Part shown: positions 61,587 through 64,000 of the stretch, in pieces | How positions within the stretch are numbered: the first letter of the stretch is position 1 | How the letters are laid out: each line of letters starts with the position of its first letter | Assembly: GCA_018824085.1 (NCBI GenBank) | Contig: JAHJHI010000049.1 | Span: forward strand, 1 to 64,000 | From: Gammaproteobacteria bacterium | GTDB lineage: Bacteria > Pseudomonadota > Gammaproteobacteria > Burkholderiales > Rhodocyclaceae | Direction of reading: 5' to 3' | DNA length: 64,000 nucleotides | The notes under the pieces: model-generated | The model's input: only the letters and a program-made list of their open reading frames with translations | Database searches by the model: none | What the model was told of the DNA's origin: nothing | Translations under genes and position numbers: made by a program

Positions 61587-62747
61587 TCAACGCGCGGTGA
61601 TTGCGACATGCGGCGCAGCGGCCTGCCAGTCGCGTGTTTCGACCTGCACGCCATCGGACAGACGCTCGCCGCCCTCGATGACGACGCGCTGACCTGCACT
61701 GAGTCCGGACGCAATCCGGTAGCGACCGCCAACCAGTTCGCCCACCTCGACTGCGACCCGATGAGGCTGCTGCCGTGCATCGACCACCCATACGCCGGGT
61801 TGGCCTGCAGTGCGGGTGACAGCCTGCTGAGGCACCATCAGCGCATCTGCGTAGTGGGCACGCTGCACACGCGCCTTCACGTACATGCCCGGCAGCAAGC
61901 GGCGCCGAGGGTTGTCGACCAGCACCCGCAGCAGCACGTCACCGGTGCCTGCGTCGACGCTGATGCCCGAAAAGAGCACGCGTCCGTCCAGCCCGTAAGG
62001 TTGGCCGCTGCTCTTCAGTATCTGCACGGGCAATGTGCGGTCATCCGTCCCGGACCGGCGATCCAGTGCGTCGCTCAGGCGCTCCAGTGCGTCCGCCGAC
62101 TGGCGCACGTCAACATAGACCTGATCAATCTGCTGGATCGTGGCCATGGGTACGGCGTCGTTTGACGATACCAGCGCACCTTCGGACACGAGCGCCTGAT
62201 CGACACGGCCTGAAATGGGGGCATCCACCGTGGCGAATTTCAGGTCGAGCGCTCTGCGCGACAATGCTGACCTGGCCTGCGCAACGTCGGCCGCCGCTTG
62301 CGCCTGTTGCGACACAGCATCGTCATACGCCTGCTGGCTGACCGCTTCGGCCTGCACCAGCGGCGCCAGGCGTTCCGCCTGCACACGCGCACGGTCAAAT
62401 ACCGCCTGTGCCCGCTGCAACGCGGCTGCAGCGCTGTCGACCTCGGCCTTGAACGGGGCGGACCGGATCTGGAACAACGCAGTGCCAACCCTGATCTCGG
62501 TGCCTTGCTCGAACAACCGCTTCTGCACGATGCCGCTGACCTGGGGCCGAATCTCTGCCGTGCGTACGGCCGCCACACGTCCCGGCAGCTCGTCATGGAC
62601 CGCGAGTGTCGCCGGTTCAATGGTCAGCACAGTCACCCGGACCGATGGCGCCGACGCTTCGGTCTGTTGCGCAGGTTTGCAACCGGCCAGCGCGAGGACG
62701 ACAACCCCGACCAGCACGGCGCACAGCCGCTTTCCTTGTAGGCGCAT
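61587..62747 (-). CDS. RND periplasmic adaptor (membrane fusion protein, AdeA/AcrA-like)
   Basis: About 386 aa, HlyD/AcrA family. A lipoprotein signal with LAGC (residues about 19-22) anchors it to the inner membrane. The lipoyl-like half-motif RPQVSGIVQKRLFEQGTEI, an alpha-helical hairpin rich in alanine and glutamine, and barrel segments (GRVDQALVSEGALVS) are visible. Two starts are possible: ATG 62747 (GGAGA 11 nt upstream) and ATG 62759 (GGAG almost touching the start codon). It bridges the pump and the outer-membrane factor and is the first gene of the efflux operon. Confidence 0.9.
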   Translation of the reverse strand: MRLQGKRLCAVLVGVVVLALAGCKPAQQTEASAPSVRVTVLTIEPATLAVHDELPGRVAAVRTAEIRPQVSGIVQKRLFEQGTEIRVGTALFQIRSAPFKAEVDSAAAALQRAQAVFDRARVQAERLAPLVQAEAVSQQAYDDAVSQQAQAAADVAQARSALSRRALDLKFATVDAPISGRVDQALVSEGALVSSNDAVPMATIQQIDQVYVDVRQSADALERLSDALDRRSGTDDRTLPVQILKSSGQPYGLDGRVLFSGISVDAGTGDVLLRVLVDNPRRRLLPGMYVKARVQRAHYADALMVPQQAVTRTAGQPGVWVVDARQQPHRVAVEVGELVGGRYRIASGLSAGQRVVIEGGERLSDGVQVETRDWQAAAPHVAITAR

Positions 62748-62907
62748 GAATTCAGACATCTCCAGTTTGCCGGCCTCGTGCGGGTTCGGCAGCAAGACCC
62801 GAAAAAGACTGATCCTGAAGGGTGTCTGTGGGTTATTGATTGACGTTCCATGGAGATAGAATGGAGGCACGAATTGAATCCAGCAGACGCTTTGTGGAGC
62901 ATTGAAC
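62748..62907. promoter_or_regulatory. Divergent promoter region between efflux and regulator genes
   Basis: About 150 bp that must hold both promoters. On the plus strand TAGAAT (62857-62862) is a good -10 box, with TTATTG 18 bp upstream or TTGATT 15 bp upstream as weak -35 candidates. I see no clear minus-strand promoter. In AdeRS systems the response regulator binds this intercistronic region. Confidence 0.45.
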
Positions 62908-63633
62908 TTGTCGCCCCCTGCCCTCCAGGACGCTTTGCAGGAAGCGTTGATCCTGATTGCCGAAGACGAGGCGGAGATTGCCGAAATCCTGGCCGCTTAT
63001 CTCCAGCGCAGCGGCATGCGCACGATCCATGCACCCGATGGACGAGAAGCCCTGGCCAAACACCTGTCCCTCAAGCCCGACTTGGTACTGCTCGACGTGC
63101 ATATGCCCCGCATGGACGGCTGGAAGGTGCTCAGCGAAATCCGCACCCGGGGCGACACACCCGTCATCATGCTTACGGCGCTCGACCAGGATATTGACAA
63201 GTTGATGGGGTTGCGCATCGGGGCAGACGACTACGTAGTCAAGCCCTTCAACCCCGCCGAGGTGGTCGCCCGAGTCCAGGCGGTACTTCGCCGCACCAGC
63301 GCAGACAGTGCCAACAACGCACGTCTATTGCGGGTTGGCGCGTTCCAGGTCGATCTGGACAATCATGAAGCCGTCGTGCGCGTCGGCGGCAAGCGCCGCA
63401 CGCTGGAACTGACGCTGACCGAGTTCAGGATCCTGGCCGCCCTGATGCGCGCCCCCAAGCGTGTCTTCAGCCGCGCCGAACTGCTCGTCACCTGCCTGCC
63501 TGAGGGCGATACGCAGGAGCGGACGGTGGACAGCCACATCAGCAAGCTGCGCAAGAAACTGGAAAACCTGGATATTCAGGGCGTCCCCGCCAGTGTGCGC
63601 GGTGTCGGCTACCGCTTCGGGAGCGGCACGTGA
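62908..63633 (+). CDS. OmpR-family response regulator (AdeR/BaeR-like)
   Basis: About 241 aa. The receiver domain has acidic DE in LIAEDEAEIAEI, the phospho-acceptor aspartate in LVLLDVHMPRMDGW, the threonine of MLTALDQDIDK and the lysine of DDYVVKPFNP. The block PVIMLTALDQDIDKLMGLRIGADD is close to AdeR. A winged-helix OmpR DNA-binding domain follows (LTEFRILAALM, RTVDSHISKLRKKL, VRGVGYRF). Start codons are TTG: 62908 has GGAG 8 nt upstream, while 62902 is too close. It overlaps the kinase gene by 4 nt and is divergent from the efflux operon it probably controls. Confidence 0.88.
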   Translation: MSPPALQDALQEALILIAEDEAEIAEILAAYLQRSGMRTIHAPDGREALAKHLSLKPDLVLLDVHMPRMDGWKVLSEIRTRGDTPVIMLTALDQDIDKLMGLRIGADDYVVKPFNPAEVVARVQAVLRRTSADSANNARLLRVGAFQVDLDNHEAVVRVGGKRRTLELTLTEFRILAALMRAPKRVFSRAELLVTCLPEGDTQERTVDSHISKLRKKLENLDIQGVPASVRGVGYRFGSGT

Positions 63634-64000
63634 AGCACAGCCCGGGACTGCGCAAGCAGATTACGCGGTCCCTGATCGCCATGGCACTGGGTGTGATCCT
63701 GTTGTCGGTGGTCGGCACTTATGTCTTCTATGCGCTGGCCAGCATCTACTCGCCGGGCAGCATCTCGGAAACGTGGATACCTTCCGGCGTCGAATTGGTC
63801 TGGATCGTCGGCACGACGCTTGTCGCGCTGACACTTGCCGGATCCGTCGCCATCCGGTTGTCACGCCAGATCCTGACTCCCCTGAACGCTGTTGCCGACA
63901 GCTTGCGCGACGTTGCCCAAGGCAGGCTCGATGTCCGTGCCGTAGTGGATGCGCACGCATCGGGGGAAACGGCTCAGTTGGCGCGCGATTTCAACGCATT
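63630..64000 (+). CDS. Sensor histidine kinase N-terminus (AdeS-like), cut by window end
   Basis: The open frame starts with GTG at 63630, overlapping the regulator stop (GTGA). It shows a first membrane helix (IAMALGVILLSVVGTYVFYAL), a short periplasmic loop, a second helix (LVWIVGTTLVALTLAGSVAI) and a HAMP-like linker (LSRQILTPLNAVADSLRDVA). The catalytic domains lie beyond the window. It pairs with the upstream response regulator. Confidence 0.85.
   Translation, partial: MKHSPGLRKQITRSLIAMALGVILLSVVGTYVFYALASIYSPGSISETWIPSGVELVWIVGTTLVALTLAGSVAIRLSRQILTPLNAVADSLRDVAQGRLDVRAVVDAHASGETAQLARDFNA

Noticed and set aside
1..64000. CRISPR arrays, rRNA or tRNA genes
   Set aside because: No regularly spaced short direct repeats and no recognisable tRNA or rRNA sequence were seen while reading the window; this was by eye, without a covariance search.

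Overview
This is a GC-rich (roughly 65%) proteobacterial contig with one foreign end. Bases 1 to about 1020 are AT-rich and hold a fragment of an MFS transporter in a quite different codon style, probably from a low-GC organism such as a Patescibacteria-type genome. The composition changes within about 20 bp, so I read this end as an assembly chimera. The rest looks like a betaproteobacterium, most likely Rhodocyclales-like (Azoarcus/Thauera/Methyloversatilis type). That assignment is inferred from gene content: acetone carboxylase, the DUF1302/DUF1329/RND/YCF48 envelope set, a two-partner-secretion adhesin and a B12-dependent ribonucleotide reductase.

Region A (1.07-21.2 kb) is an acetone/acetoacetate catabolic locus, almost all on the minus strand. 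Acetone carboxylase (acxA, acxB, acxC) makes acetoacetate. Two routes can activate it: a CoA-transferase pair (ctfA/ctfB) and an AMP-forming acyl-CoA synthetase. A thiolase would then yield acetyl-CoA. Downstream of acxC lie YCF48-like, MMPL/RND, DUF1302 and DUF1329 envelope proteins. The ctfAB operon also carries a MerR-like regulator, a peroxiredoxin-fold protein without its peroxidatic cysteine, and two GST-family proteins. Four sigma-54 (-24/-12) promoters precede acxA, the thiolase, ctfA and a divergent cupin gene. Each has GTCCG-rich repeats about 75-135 bp upstream, which suggests a single sigma-54 activator regulon. The activator gene is not in the window.

Region B (21.2-43.8 kb) holds a DUF1345 membrane protein, an outer-membrane TpsB transporter and a giant (about 5,426 aa) LktA-like filamentous adhesin. 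Divergent to these is nrdJ (class II ribonucleotide reductase) with a small hypothetical gene behind it.

Region C (44.2-55.4 kb) is a five-gene operon with every junction overlapping: SNF2-family helicase, TrlF-like PHP/ABC-ATPase, beta-type DNA methyltransferase, RhuM-family protein and a type III-like restriction helicase-nuclease. It reads as a composite anti-phage/restriction system. The base composition is mosaic, which suggests exchange of specificity modules. This is my main candidate for an incompletely described system.

Region D (55.4-56.95 kb) is a scar zone. It contains the head and tail of an IS3-family transposase, a 3' stub of htpG with its terminator, and an intact DUF4242 gene.

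Region E (56.95-64 kb) is an AdeABC-like tripartite RND efflux operon with a divergent AdeRS-like two-component system. The kinase gene runs off the window.
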